A DNA stretch of 64,000 nt from Haladaptatus sp. QDMS2 (GTDB lineage Archaea; Halobacteriota; Halobacteria; Halobacteriales; Halococcaceae): contig NZ_CP119791.1 of the NCBI RefSeq assembly GCF_029338295.1, forward strand, positions 2,046,001-2,110,000, given 5' to 3'. Positions 24,767 through 31,839 of this stretch are shown here, in pieces; the first letter of the stretch is position 1; every line of letters starts with the position of its first letter. Below the pieces are notes generated by a model. That model was given only the letters and a program-made list of their open reading frames with translations. It did not search any database and was not told the DNA's origin. Made by a program: the position numbers and the translations under genes.

Positions 24767-25749
24767 TCCGTGAGTACCTCCGCTTTGACTTCGCTCGCCG
24801 CCGCCAGGGCGTCGATTTGTCGGGCGACTTCGATTGCGCGAAGCGCCTGTTCTGCGGTGACGAGCGGCTGTTGACCGGTCGTGACCGCGTCGATGAACGC
24901 CTTGAGTTCGCGCTTTAACGGTTCGCCAGTCTCGACGAGCGGGCGTTCGGTGACGCTCTCGAAGCGCTGGCGCATCTTCCCACTCTCGTCGGTGTACTGC
25001 GGGTGGAACTGGCGGTGGATGCGCACCGTCTGGTCGATGTAATCGACTTCGATCTGGCACTCGCGGGTGGTGACGTTGAGCGTCCGCACCTTCTTCTGGG
25101 TCAGGCGACTCGCAGAGAGGACGCCGATGACGCCGTTTTCGAACGCGAGTTGCGCGGTGGCGTGCTGGACGCCTCGGGCGCCCATCGCGGACAGCTTCCG
25201 AATGGGGCTGTCGACCAGCGACAGCAGGATGTCGATGTCGTGGATCATCAGGTCCATCACGACGCTGTCCTCGATGACGCGAGCGAGGGGTGGGCCGAGA
25301 CGATGGGCCTCGATGGCGATGACGTCCATCTCACCGATGAGTTCGAGCAGGGCGGCGACCGCCGGGTTGAACCGTTCGATGTGGCCAACCTGCATGATGA
25401 CGCCGTGTTCGTTCGCGAGCTCGATGAGTTCGCGTCCCTGGTCTAAGTCGTCGACGAACGGCTTCTCGATGAGGACGTGGACCTTGTTCTCGATGCACTT
25501 TTTCGCCACCTCGTAGTGGAACTGGGTGGGAACGGCGATGGAGACGAGGTCCGCCTGGTCGATGAGTTCGTCGAGCGTGAGCGCCTGCGTGCCGAAGGTC
25601 TCTGCGACCTCCTTTGCGGCCGCCTCGTTTACGTCGGTGACGCCGACGAGGTCGACCTTCGAAATCTCGGAGTAGATGCGAACGTGGTTACGTCCCATCA
25701 CGCCAGTTCCGATGACGCCCGCTTTGAGCGTCCCGTTGGTGAGGCTCAT
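24763..25749 (-). CDS. Gfo/Idh/MocA oxidoreductase (probable WbpB/WlbA-like UDP-GlcNAcA 3-dehydrogenase)
   Basis: A 328-residue NAD(P)-dependent sugar oxidoreductase. GVIGTGVMGRNHVRIYSEI is the Rossmann dinucleotide loop, LIEKPFVDDL contains the catalytic EKP motif, and QVGHIERFNPAV and MDLMIHDIDILLSL are standard for the family. WbpB/WlbA members oxidise C3 of UDP-GlcNAc-uronate to the 3-keto sugar for later transamination. The neighbouring aminotransferase and dehydrogenase fit exactly this step. Overlaps of 4 bp on both sides indicate translational coupling. Without the operon context the protein could be any sugar dehydrogenase of the family. Confidence 0.82.
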   Translation of the reverse strand: MSLTNGTLKAGVIGTGVMGRNHVRIYSEISKVDLVGVTDVNEAAAKEVAETFGTQALTLDELIDQADLVSIAVPTQFHYEVAKKCIENKVHVLIEKPFVDDLDQGRELIELANEHGVIMQVGHIERFNPAVAALLELIGEMDVIAIEAHRLGPPLARVIEDSVVMDLMIHDIDILLSLVDSPIRKLSAMGARGVQHATAQLAFENGVIGVLSASRLTQKKVRTLNVTTRECQIEVDYIDQTVRIHRQFHPQYTDESGKMRQRFESVTERPLVETGEPLKRELKAFIDAVTTGQQPLVTAEQALRAIEVARQIDALAAASEVKAEVLTE

Positions 25750-26852
25750 AGCGACCCCTCCGAGAACTCGGTGACAGCCGCGACGATGCGGGTCAGGTCC
25801 TCTTCTGAGAGCGTCGGGTGAACCGGCAGCGAGAGCACTTCTGCGGCCGCCGCTTCGGCCTCGGGCGCGTGGAAGGTCACGTCAGCGTAGGCCGGTTGCT
25901 GGTGAATCGACTTCGGATAGTAGACCCCGGAGTCGATTCCTCGGGTGTCTAAGTGCGCCTTCAGCCCGTCGCGGTCGGGCGTTCGCACCGTGTACTGGTG
26001 GTAGACGTGCGTCCGGTCTGCCGGGACGAACGGCGTCACGAGGCTGGTGTCGGCGAGGCGCTCGGTGAGGAGCGCCGCGTTGTCTTGGCGTGTCTGGGTG
26101 AACCCGGGCAGCTTTTCGAGCTGTGCCCGGCCAATGGCGGCCCCGATGCTGGTCAAGCGGAAGTTGTGGCCGACCTCGGAGTGCTCGTAGACGCCGATGC
26201 GCCCGTGGTTGATGTACCGGGCGGCGCGCTCTGCGATGTCCGCGTCGTCGGTGAGAATCATCCCACCTTCGCCCGTGGTCATGTTCTTGGTCGGGTAGAA
26301 CGAGAAGCAGGCGGCGTCGCCGAGCGAGCCAACCCGCCGTCCGTTCACCGTCGCGCCGTGCGCCTGCGCCGCGTCCTCGACGAGGACGAAGCCGTACTCG
26401 TCGCGGAGTTCGGCGAGGTGCGCCATGTCCGCGGGCAGCCCGTAGAGGTGGACCGCGAGGACCCCGTCTATCTGCTCGCCAGCGCGGAGTTGCGCTTCGA
26501 GGGCGTGGGGGTCCATGTTGTACGTCGCCGGGTCGATGTCCACGAAGCCGACGTCAGCGCCGGCCAGGCGGATGCCGTTCGCGCTCGCGATGAACGAGAA
26601 CGGCGAGGTGACGACGCGCGACCCCTCACCGAGGCCAAGGCCGACGAAGGCCGCGTGGAGGGCGGTCGTGCCGTTCGAGACGGCGACGCCGTGTTTCGCG
26701 CCGCAGAAGTCTGCGAACTCGCGTTCGAAGGCCCGAACTTCGGGCCCGTCTGCGAGCTGGCCGCTTTCCATGACGGCCACGACGCGGGCGATTTCCTCCT
26801 CACCCATCTGCGGGTTCGCGAGGTGGATGCGTTTGTCGGGAATCGACATCAT
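25746..26852 (-). CDS. DegT/DnrJ/EryC1 sugar aminotransferase (probable WbpE-like)
   Basis: A 368-residue PLP-dependent sugar aminotransferase. VSNGTTALHAAFVGLGLG is the phosphate-binding loop, LVEDAAQAHGA gives the cofactor-contacting Asp, and SFYPTKNMTTGEGGM carries the Lys that forms the Schiff base. Residues such as GHNFRLTSIGAAIGRAQL are typical of the DegT family. WbpE-type enzymes convert the UDP-3-keto-GlcNAc-uronate to the 3-amino sugar, usually with glutamate. The gene overlaps the acetyltransferase upstream and the oxidoreductase downstream by 4 bp each. Two adjacent ATG codons make the start uncertain by one residue. Confidence 0.85.
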   Translation of the reverse strand: MMSIPDKRIHLANPQMGEEEIARVVAVMESGQLADGPEVRAFEREFADFCGAKHGVAVSNGTTALHAAFVGLGLGEGSRVVTSPFSFIASANGIRLAGADVGFVDIDPATYNMDPHALEAQLRAGEQIDGVLAVHLYGLPADMAHLAELRDEYGFVLVEDAAQAHGATVNGRRVGSLGDAACFSFYPTKNMTTGEGGMILTDDADIAERAARYINHGRIGVYEHSEVGHNFRLTSIGAAIGRAQLEKLPGFTQTRQDNAALLTERLADTSLVTPFVPADRTHVYHQYTVRTPDRDGLKAHLDTRGIDSGVYYPKSIHQQPAYADVTFHAPEAEAAAAEVLSLPVHPTLSEEDLTRIVAAVTEFSEGSL

Positions 26853-27484
26853 GCGATCTGATTCCTCCCCTGCAGCGACGCCGGCAGCGGGCGGTGGGTG
26901 GCTGGCACCCCGAGGGCGAGCGTGCGCGGTGGCACGTCCTCGATGACGAGGGCACCGGCCGCGACGAACGATTCAGCGCCGATAGTGACACCCGGCAGAA
27001 TCGTCGCGTTCGCGCCGATTGACACGCCGTCTTCGAGCGTGGGTCCGACGAGGTCGAACTCCTTTCGAATCGGGTACATGTCGTTGGTCATCGTGACGCC
27101 CGGGCCGACGAACACGTCGTTGCCGATGGTCGTGTTGGTCGGGATGTAGACGTTCGTCTGGAGGCTGACCCGCGACCCGATGGTCGTCTGGCCGTCGATG
27201 ACGGTGTTCGTCCCGACGAGCACGTCGTCGCCGATGGTGGTTCCTTCGCGTATGAGGGCATTGTGCCCGGTTCTGAGGTTGTCACCGATGGTGACGTTCG
27301 CGTAGATGTTGGTTCCTGCGCGGATGGCCGCGCAGTCACCGATTACCGTCGGACGTTGGTGGACGTCGTAGGCTGTCGCGAGGTGGACGTTGTCCTCGAC
27401 GCGGCAGTGGTCTCCGATCTGTACTCGCTGGGTTTCCGGTTCTCCCGCATCAACCGGCCGTCTGGTTTCGTAGCTGTGACTCAT
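26849..27484 (-). CDS. Hexapeptide-repeat N-acetyltransferase (probable WbpD/WlbB-like)
   Basis: A 211-residue left-handed beta-helix acyltransferase. The hexapeptide rhythm is visible in TVIGDCAAIRAGTNIYANVTIGD and repeated blocks, abbreviated here as VIGDCAAI, VTIGDNLR, TIGDDVLVG and TIGSRVSL. GPGVTMTNDMYPI is characteristic of WbpD/WlbB-type enzymes, which acetylate the 3-amino group of UDP-GlcNAc3N-uronate with acetyl-CoA. It is the first gene of the six-gene operon. A leader of about 75 nt separates it from a good copy of the island promoter element. Other sugar O- or N-acetyltransferases would look similar, so the exact assignment rests on context. Confidence 0.83.
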   Translation of the reverse strand: MSHSYETRRPVDAGEPETQRVQIGDHCRVEDNVHLATAYDVHQRPTVIGDCAAIRAGTNIYANVTIGDNLRTGHNALIREGTTIGDDVLVGTNTVIDGQTTIGSRVSLQTNVYIPTNTTIGNDVFVGPGVTMTNDMYPIRKEFDLVGPTLEDGVSIGANATILPGVTIGAESFVAAGALVIEDVPPRTLALGVPATHRPLPASLQGRNQIA

Positions 27485-27559
27485 AATTCCCTGCCCCCCC
27501 TGTTTCCACGTTACCCCGTGTTAGTGGTGGGCTTGTATTCTGAAAGACTCCTTTCGCGC

Positions 27560-27579
27560 TTTGTTATTCGGTTACTGAC
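27560..27579 (-). promoter_or_regulatory. Island promoter element (diacetamido-uronate operon)
   Basis: Minus strand carries GAATAACAAAGCGC, which is identical over AATAACAAAGCGCG to the copy at 29337. It lies 75 nt before the ATG at 27484. The upstream ATTAAC part is degenerate and closer (AGTAAC, 3 nt shorter spacing). Confidence 0.5.
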
Positions 27580-27668
27580 CATCGGAAGTATGGGATTTAT
27601 TCGTGGAAGTGAATGACAAACCTCCTGTGCTGTCATGCGATTCGTTCGATTGAACGACGTTAATTTGG

Positions 27669-28253
27669 TCAGTCTCGCGGAGCAGAGCGATTCACCCGCT
27701 TTCGGCCCCGAAACGGCGCGCCTGGGTAGCCGTCGTACACCCAGAGGCCGAATGCGGCGAGCAGTAAGGCGAACTCAAACGCCAGGTAGGCAGTGGCTTC
27801 CGGGGTTCCGAGCAGGCCGACGTACTGGTTCAGAAAGTACACGACTGTTTCGAGCAGGCCGCCACGTGCTGGCGAGTCGACCTGAATGAGAGGCCAGAAG
27901 AACGAACTGAACTTCGGCGGGCGCCCGAACACCAGCGGGTAGAACGCGTCCGCGGGAAGGTGAAGCAGATAGCCGACGCCGAACCCCGCGCCAACGTCGC
28001 CGCGGCCACGCGCGGCGGCGATCGCCCAGACGATGACGACGAGCGGGACGGCGACGAGCACCGAGTGGGCGAGCGACGTGCCACTCGAAAGGATGGCGAA
28101 CGTCCAGCCGAGTGGCTTATCGACGAGGTCCGGGAACAGCGACCCGAACCCCACCGCGAGTGCGGCGAGCGCGGACGGTTTTCGCCGCCGCGTCACGTGG
28201 ACGGACAGCGAGTAGACCAGGTAGCCAACGGCGAGGTGTTCCCAGGGCCACAC
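27669..28253 (-). CDS. Membrane-bound metal-dependent hydrolase-like protein (YdjM/DUF457 type)
   Basis: A 194-residue membrane protein with four or five hydrophobic helices. It shows the family pattern of an N-terminal WEHLAVGYLVY segment, GSLFPDLVDKPLGW with a PD-(V/L)D acid motif, SLAHSVL with a His, and YLLHLPADAFYPL with a conserved His and Asp. These residues form a presumed metal site in the YdjM family. The biochemical role is not established. Its ATG lies 1 nt after the stop of the DUF1616 gene, so the two form a transcription unit placed just upstream of the glycan operon. Confidence 0.75.
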   Translation of the reverse strand: MWPWEHLAVGYLVYSLSVHVTRRRKPSALAALAVGFGSLFPDLVDKPLGWTFAILSSGTSLAHSVLVAVPLVVIVWAIAAARGRGDVGAGFGVGYLLHLPADAFYPLVFGRPPKFSSFFWPLIQVDSPARGGLLETVVYFLNQYVGLLGTPEATAYLAFEFALLLAAFGLWVYDGYPGAPFRGRKRVNRSAPRD

Positions 28254-28254
28254 T

Positions 28255-29238
28255 TCAGGCCTCCTCCGCCACCGTCACCCAGATATAGAGTTGGCGGTAC
28301 GCGTTCGATTGCGAGGGAGTTGCCGGCGGGTCGCTTTTGTAGAGCAGGTAGGCGATTCGCAGGTCGTCTCCGGCCACCGTTGGCGTCACCGTGTGCGGGA
28401 GCACCCAGCGGTCGCCGGCCTGCACCGTGCCCTCGAAGCGGTCGAGTTCGGCGGCGTTAGTGACCTGCCCTTCGGCGTTCACCCGCTGTAACTGGACGAC
28501 GACGGTGTAGGTGGCTGCCTCACCCTCGAAGTTCGAGACGGCGAAGACGAGGGCAGCGGGCTGGTTGCGGGTGAGTTCGGTCGGGTAGCCCCCAGCAATC
28601 AGTTGGCCGTTTTCCTCCGTGAGCAACTGGAAGTCGGTGTACGCTTCCCCCGACTGGGGTGAGACGAGCGCGAACCCGAGCCCCGCGAGCGACCCAACGA
28701 CGGCCACGACGAGGACGAGTGTGAGCGCCACGTCCACCGGCGGCGTCTCGCGTCGCCAGTTTCGAATCGCACCGTACTGTTCTCTCGGCACGACCGCGAA
28801 CCGATACGGGGCGGGGACCCGAAGTCGCCGAATCGCACCGAGGACGGCGAGGGTTCCGGTCACGAGTGCGACGGCGGCGACGAGCGTCGGCAGTTCGAGG
28901 CCGAAGGCCGTCTGCGACAGCACGAAGGCGGTGGTGATGACGACCACGACGCTGAGTCCGACCGAGAGGGCGAGTCGTTCGACCGTATCGAGGCTTGGAA
29001 TCGTCCGGTCGGTCGGTGCAGCGCGGTGGCTCGTTCGTCCGGGAAAAACCAGTGTCGTCAGCGCGAATCCGGGAAGAAATACGAGGGCGACGAACGCGAG
29101 GGCAACCCTGAGCGGTGCTCCCGCATCGAGCGACCCGACGGCGAGCGAAAGGGCGACGAGAAGGAGGACGAGGCCTACGTCCCACGGCAACCGACGCGCT
29201 TGCTGGCTGCCGGTTTCGGCGGCGTTCGCGAGCGCCAT
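28255..29238 (-). CDS. DUF1616 family membrane protein
   Basis: A 327-residue protein. Four hydrophobic helices occupy the N-terminal half: VGLVLLLVALSLAVG, ALAFVALVFLPGFAL, VGLSVVVVITTAFVL and LVAAVALVTGTLAVL. A further helix (VALTLVLVVAVVGSLAGLGFAL) precedes an extracellular domain of about 120 residues with a beta-sandwich look (EAYTDFQLLTEENGQL). The short helix strings shown are fragments only. DUF1616 proteins occur in methanogens and haloarchaea, frequently near surface-glycan or S-layer genes. No enzymatic motif is visible. It is the first gene of a two-gene unit and carries a good copy of the island promoter element 98 nt upstream. Confidence 0.78.
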   Translation of the reverse strand: MALANAAETGSQQARRLPWDVGLVLLLVALSLAVGSLDAGAPLRVALAFVALVFLPGFALTTLVFPGRTSHRAAPTDRTIPSLDTVERLALSVGLSVVVVITTAFVLSQTAFGLELPTLVAAVALVTGTLAVLGAIRRLRVPAPYRFAVVPREQYGAIRNWRRETPPVDVALTLVLVVAVVGSLAGLGFALVSPQSGEAYTDFQLLTEENGQLIAGGYPTELTRNQPAALVFAVSNFEGEAATYTVVVQLQRVNAEGQVTNAAELDRFEGTVQAGDRWVLPHTVTPTVAGDDLRIAYLLYKSDPPATPSQSNAYRQLYIWVTVAEEA

Positions 29239-29336
29239 CAGTGTCCTCCGGTGTGGTGGCCGACCGGCGCTGCCTGCGTCGCCACCACCGGACGTTCGTG
29301 TCGTCCCATCTTGTCTGTTACACGCGCGAGACGCGC

Positions 29337-29356
29337 TTTGTTATTGGGAAATTACG
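29337..29356 (-). promoter_or_regulatory. Bipartite island promoter element (DUF1616 gene)
   Basis: Minus strand reads CGTAATTTCCCAATAACAAA, followed by GCGCG as in the operon copy at 27560. It ends 98 nt before the ATG at 29238. Confidence 0.5.
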
Positions 29357-29424
29357 AAAAGAAGGGGGTGTTCGAACTGTGATACACACCGACGGACGCG
29401 CGTGCCCGGTCAGTCGAGGCGAGT

Positions 29425-29715
29425 CTACAGGACGGCGCTGAGGTATTGGCGTTCCCACTCCCGTCGCTTCTCGATGATGTCGCGCCCGCTCGCGGTGATG
29501 TTATAGTAGTTGGTTCGGCGGTCTATCTGCCCCTTTTCGACCAGTTCCTTTTCGACCAGCGTGTCGAGATTGGGGTAAAGGCGGCCGTGGTTGATCTCAC
29601 CGACGTACTGTTCCAGCTCTTCTTTGATGGTCTGCCCTGAGGGCTTTTCCTTTCCGTTTATGACGTACAGCAGGTCGCGCTGAAAGCCTGTCAGTTCGAA
29701 CATCTCCATTGACAT
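29425..29715 (-). CDS. PadR family transcriptional regulator
   Basis: A 96-residue winged helix protein. FELTGFQRDLLYVINGKE, IKEELEQYVGEINHGRLYPNL (given in part) and KGQIDRRTNYYNITASGRD match the PadR N-terminal domain: the recognition helix, then the wing with its basic RRTNYY segment. There is no long C-terminal helix, so it is a short PadR-s-like form that likely dimerises through the winged domain. It sits at the right border of the glycan island and is preceded, 25 nt from the ATG at 29715, by the same bipartite element found before many island genes. It is a candidate regulator of the island, but direct proof is lacking. A TTG at 29724 is a possible earlier start. Confidence 0.85.
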   Translation of the reverse strand: MSMEMFELTGFQRDLLYVINGKEKPSGQTIKEELEQYVGEINHGRLYPNLDTLVEKELVEKGQIDRRTNYYNITASGRDIIEKRREWERQYLSAVL

Positions 29716-29740
29716 AGAGAGCAATACTGGGGCTAGGGAT

Positions 29741-29760
29741 TTTGTTATCCACCCGTGAAT
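29741..29760 (-). promoter_or_regulatory. Bipartite island promoter element (PadR gene)
   Basis: Minus strand reads ATTCACGGGTGGATAACAAA, ending 25 nt before the ATG at 29715. Both halves match the consensus closely. Confidence 0.55.
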
Positions 29761-29973
29761 GTCAGTTAGTTGCGAAACACTACCACTGTTCTATCTAGCT
29801 GCTGTCGTGTAATCTCAGCTTTCCGGGCAAATCTCGTATCATCGTGAATAAAAGTCGTATTCCGGCCGAATTCGCCCGTTCGGGCCGACAGACGGCAAAT
29901 AGTCTGTGCTTGAATTCGCGAAGATTGACGGATTAGGTGTCAACTGCTACAGATGTATCATTAATTGGTGATT

Positions 29974-29993
29974 TCTAACGACTCTGTAACAAA
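29974..29993 (+). promoter_or_regulatory. Bipartite island promoter element (DUF7344-type gene)
   Basis: Plus strand reads TCTAACGACTCTGTAACAAA. It matches both halves with the standard 7-nt spacing and lies 89 nt before the ATG at 30083, consistent with a leadered transcript. Confidence 0.5.
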
Positions 29994-30071
29994 GACCGTC
30001 GCTCGTCTATTGATGGGTGTTCGGGCACATGATGCACACAAGGGTGGGCAGGGATGTCCGTGGTCGCTCCC

Positions 30072-30076
30072 AGGAG
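30072..30076 (+). promoter_or_regulatory. Shine-Dalgarno sequence deciding the start at 30083
   Basis: AGGAG lies 6 nt before the ATG at 30083. Many haloarchaeal mRNAs are leaderless, so this site is informative: it favours 30083 over the upstream in-frame GTG and ATG codons at 30017-30032. Confidence 0.55.
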
Positions 30077-30082
30077 TCGAAC

Positions 30083-30634
30083 ATGTCACAGACGACGGAT
30101 ACGCTCTCAAAAGACAATATATTCGAAGTATTGAGCAGTTCTCGACGTAGATACGTCATCTACTACCTCTACTCGCACGAGGGAACAGCGGAACTGAAAG
30201 AACTGGCGAGACACATCGCCGCCTGGGAAAGCGGAGCACCGCTCGAATCCATCACTGACGAGGAGACGAGACGCGTGTACATTTCGCTGTACCAGACACA
30301 CCTCCCGAAGCTCGCGGAGTTCGACATCGTGCGTTACGACAGTGACGCACGCATCGCGGAGCTCACGCCACGAGCAGATCAGCTCTCACGGTACCTCGAC
30401 ACGAAACCGGCCCAGAGCCTCCCGTGGCCGCTGTATTACGCAGTGCTTTCGGTGATTAGTGTGTTCCTGCTGCTCGGCCTCTGGTTCCAGGTGCCCCCGT
30501 TCGACGCGATGAACGGCAACACGGTCGCCTTCCTCATCGCCATCGGCGTCATCGGCATCACGGTCGCCCACTACCTCTACAACCGCCAACGGGGCGGCAA
30601 GAACATGGCGACCATCGAATCGCTCATCGAGTGA
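30083..30634 (+). CDS. DUF7344-type winged-helix protein with C-terminal membrane hairpin
   Basis: A 183-residue protein. The N-terminal half, with DNIFEVLSSSRRRYVIYYL, LKELARHIAAWE and VYISLYQTHLPKLAEF, is the haloarchaeal helix-turn-helix domain now called DUF7344. The C-terminal half has two hydrophobic helices (ISVFLLLGLWFQV and TVAFLIAIGVIGITV), so it is probably membrane-tethered with its DNA-binding part in the cytoplasm. Such proteins are numerous in haloarchaea and their targets are mostly unknown. It diverges from the PadR gene across a 358-bp promoter region and may respond to an envelope signal. Confidence 0.75.
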   Translation: MSQTTDTLSKDNIFEVLSSSRRRYVIYYLYSHEGTAELKELARHIAAWESGAPLESITDEETRRVYISLYQTHLPKLAEFDIVRYDSDARIAELTPRADQLSRYLDTKPAQSLPWPLYYAVLSVISVFLLLGLWFQVPPFDAMNGNTVAFLIAIGVIGITVAHYLYNRQRGGKNMATIESLIE

Positions 30635-30699
30635 CTCACAATTACGACGCTCTTTTAGGTCGGTTGTAACTATCCGCTTCGCTCTCGTCTCCTGATTCC

Positions 30700-31137
30700 A
30701 TGATTTCACAATGGGTGGACACTGTCCCCAAGGCCTGTGCGTACATCACGCGCGAGGTGGACGGAACGGCGCAGTTGCTCGTGTTCCACGAACCGGGCGT
30801 TACGGGCCTCCAGGTGCCGAAAGGGACGGTCGAACCGGCCGAATCACCGTTCGACGCCGTCGTCCGCGAAGTCGCGGAAGAAAGTGGCCTCACCGAATTC
30901 GCGTTGATTCGCCCGCTCGGGGCGGACACGTGGACGCGGGAGAAAGCGGATCGGCTCAAACACTACCGGCGGTACTTCTTCCACCTCGAAGTCGAGGAGC
31001 CGCGTGACTCGTGGGACCATGTCGTGACCGGGACGGGTGAAGAAGTCGGTGAGGTGTACAGTTACTCCTGGGTGCCACTGCCGACTGCCGTTCGGCTCAG
31101 TCAAAATCTACACGCCCAGTTGTCGAAGCTGTTTTGA
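30700..31137 (+). CDS. NUDIX hydrolase
   Basis: A 145-residue protein carrying a complete Nudix box: G-T-V-E-P-A-E followed seven residues later by REVAEESGL, matching GX5EX7REUXEEXGU. The preceding ITREVDGTAQLLVFHEPG strand is usual for the fold. Nudix enzymes cleave nucleoside diphosphates linked to another moiety and need Mg2+ or Mn2+; substrate cannot be predicted from the box. The gene is isolated, with about 65 bp to the upstream gene, and its end is 2 bp from the end of the convergent HalOD1 gene. Confidence 0.87.
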   Translation: MISQWVDTVPKACAYITREVDGTAQLLVFHEPGVTGLQVPKGTVEPAESPFDAVVREVAEESGLTEFALIRPLGADTWTREKADRLKHYRRYFFHLEVEEPRDSWDHVVTGTGEEVGEVYSYSWVPLPTAVRLSQNLHAQLSKLF

Positions 31138-31139
31138 GC

Positions 31140-31490
31140 CTAGTTTCGGCCAAACCGGCCGATTGTCAGTGGGTCTTCCTCGTGGGGAACGATGGAGATG
31201 TGTCCGTTGCTGTGGACGCTCACCTCGAAATTTTGGATGGCGAAGTGGATGTAGCCGGTGCCCCGCGGGCGGCCGTCAGGCTGGGCCGAAAAGAGGGCGT
31301 CGAGCGCGTCGGGATCGATGATGTCGTTCAGCGGCCCGAGTTCGCTGACCGATTTCTCGGCGATAGAAGCGACCGCATCCATGATGGTCGCGCCGACGCC
31401 GGAGTGACCCGGATCGTGGTAGATGTGATACGCGTTTGACTGCTGTTCGTGCAACGGTACCGTCCGGTTGGTGGGTTGCTGTGAGTTCAT
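31140..31490 (-). CDS. HalOD1 output domain protein
   Basis: A 116-residue protein consisting of one HalOD1 domain, the output domain found at the C-terminus of many haloarchaeal receivers and as stand-alone small proteins. Recognisable parts are YHIYHDPGH, ATIMDAVASIAEKSVSEL, LNDIIDPDALDALF and INFEV-like FAIQNFEVSVHSNGHISI near the end. Its function is unknown; signalling through protein contact is assumed from fusion partners. A TTTATTAA box about 20 nt before the ATG forms an ordinary promoter. Confidence 0.8.
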   Translation of the reverse strand: MNSQQPTNRTVPLHEQQSNAYHIYHDPGHSGVGATIMDAVASIAEKSVSELGPLNDIIDPDALDALFSAQPDGRPRGTGYIHFAIQNFEVSVHSNGHISIVPHEEDPLTIGRFGRN

Positions 31491-31839
31491 GATGGAAATG
31501 CTCGAGTTAATAAAGCCGGTATCTCGTCCGTAGCGCAGTCGTATTCAGTACACACTACAGTGCGACCAACTCGTATTTAATAATTCGGTTTTCTAATGCT
31601 ATCAGAATGTGGATTGTTTCGAAAGTGGGACTATCACTGCTTTCAATATATTGTGGTTTAGGGCCTATGTCTCCCGAATAACTGGGGATGGTTCGGTGGT
31701 GTCTCACTCTATTAATCTGACGTATTGCCACATCCCAATCTGTTTTGGAAGCGCCCTTTTTAACAGAGCCGTTCTCGAGGAGTCGCCTCGCTCCGATTTG
31801 GCAGCGGAATCGACAGTAAAACAGGCCGCCGTGTTCGCC
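31491..31839. other. AT-richer intergenic region without a recognisable gene
   Basis: 349 bp between the HalOD1 gene and the end of the GGGP synthase gene. It holds the HalOD1 promoter on the minus strand. A 24-codon frame at 31606 with a hydrophobic start is too short and unsupported to call. No structured RNA is evident. Confidence 0.45.
31507..31515 (-). promoter_or_regulatory. TATA box of the HalOD1 gene
   Basis: Minus strand CTTTATTAA, 17 to 25 nt before the ATG at 31490. It is a conventional T-rich haloarchaeal TATA box, in contrast to the TAACAAW elements of the glycan island. Confidence 0.5.

Larger units (their letters stand above)
29725..30082. other. AT-richer intergenic region with two divergent promoter elements
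   Basis: This 358-bp region separates the PadR gene from the helix-turn-helix membrane protein. It contains one bipartite element on each strand (29741-29760 minus, 29974-29993 plus), a small palindrome GCCCG-TT-CGGGC at 29874-29885, and a Shine-Dalgarno-like AGGAG at 30072. I see no gene in it. Confidence 0.5.

Noticed and set aside
31606-31680. 24-codon hydrophobic frame in the 31.5-31.8 kb gap
   Set aside because: Too short, no domain and no good translation signal.
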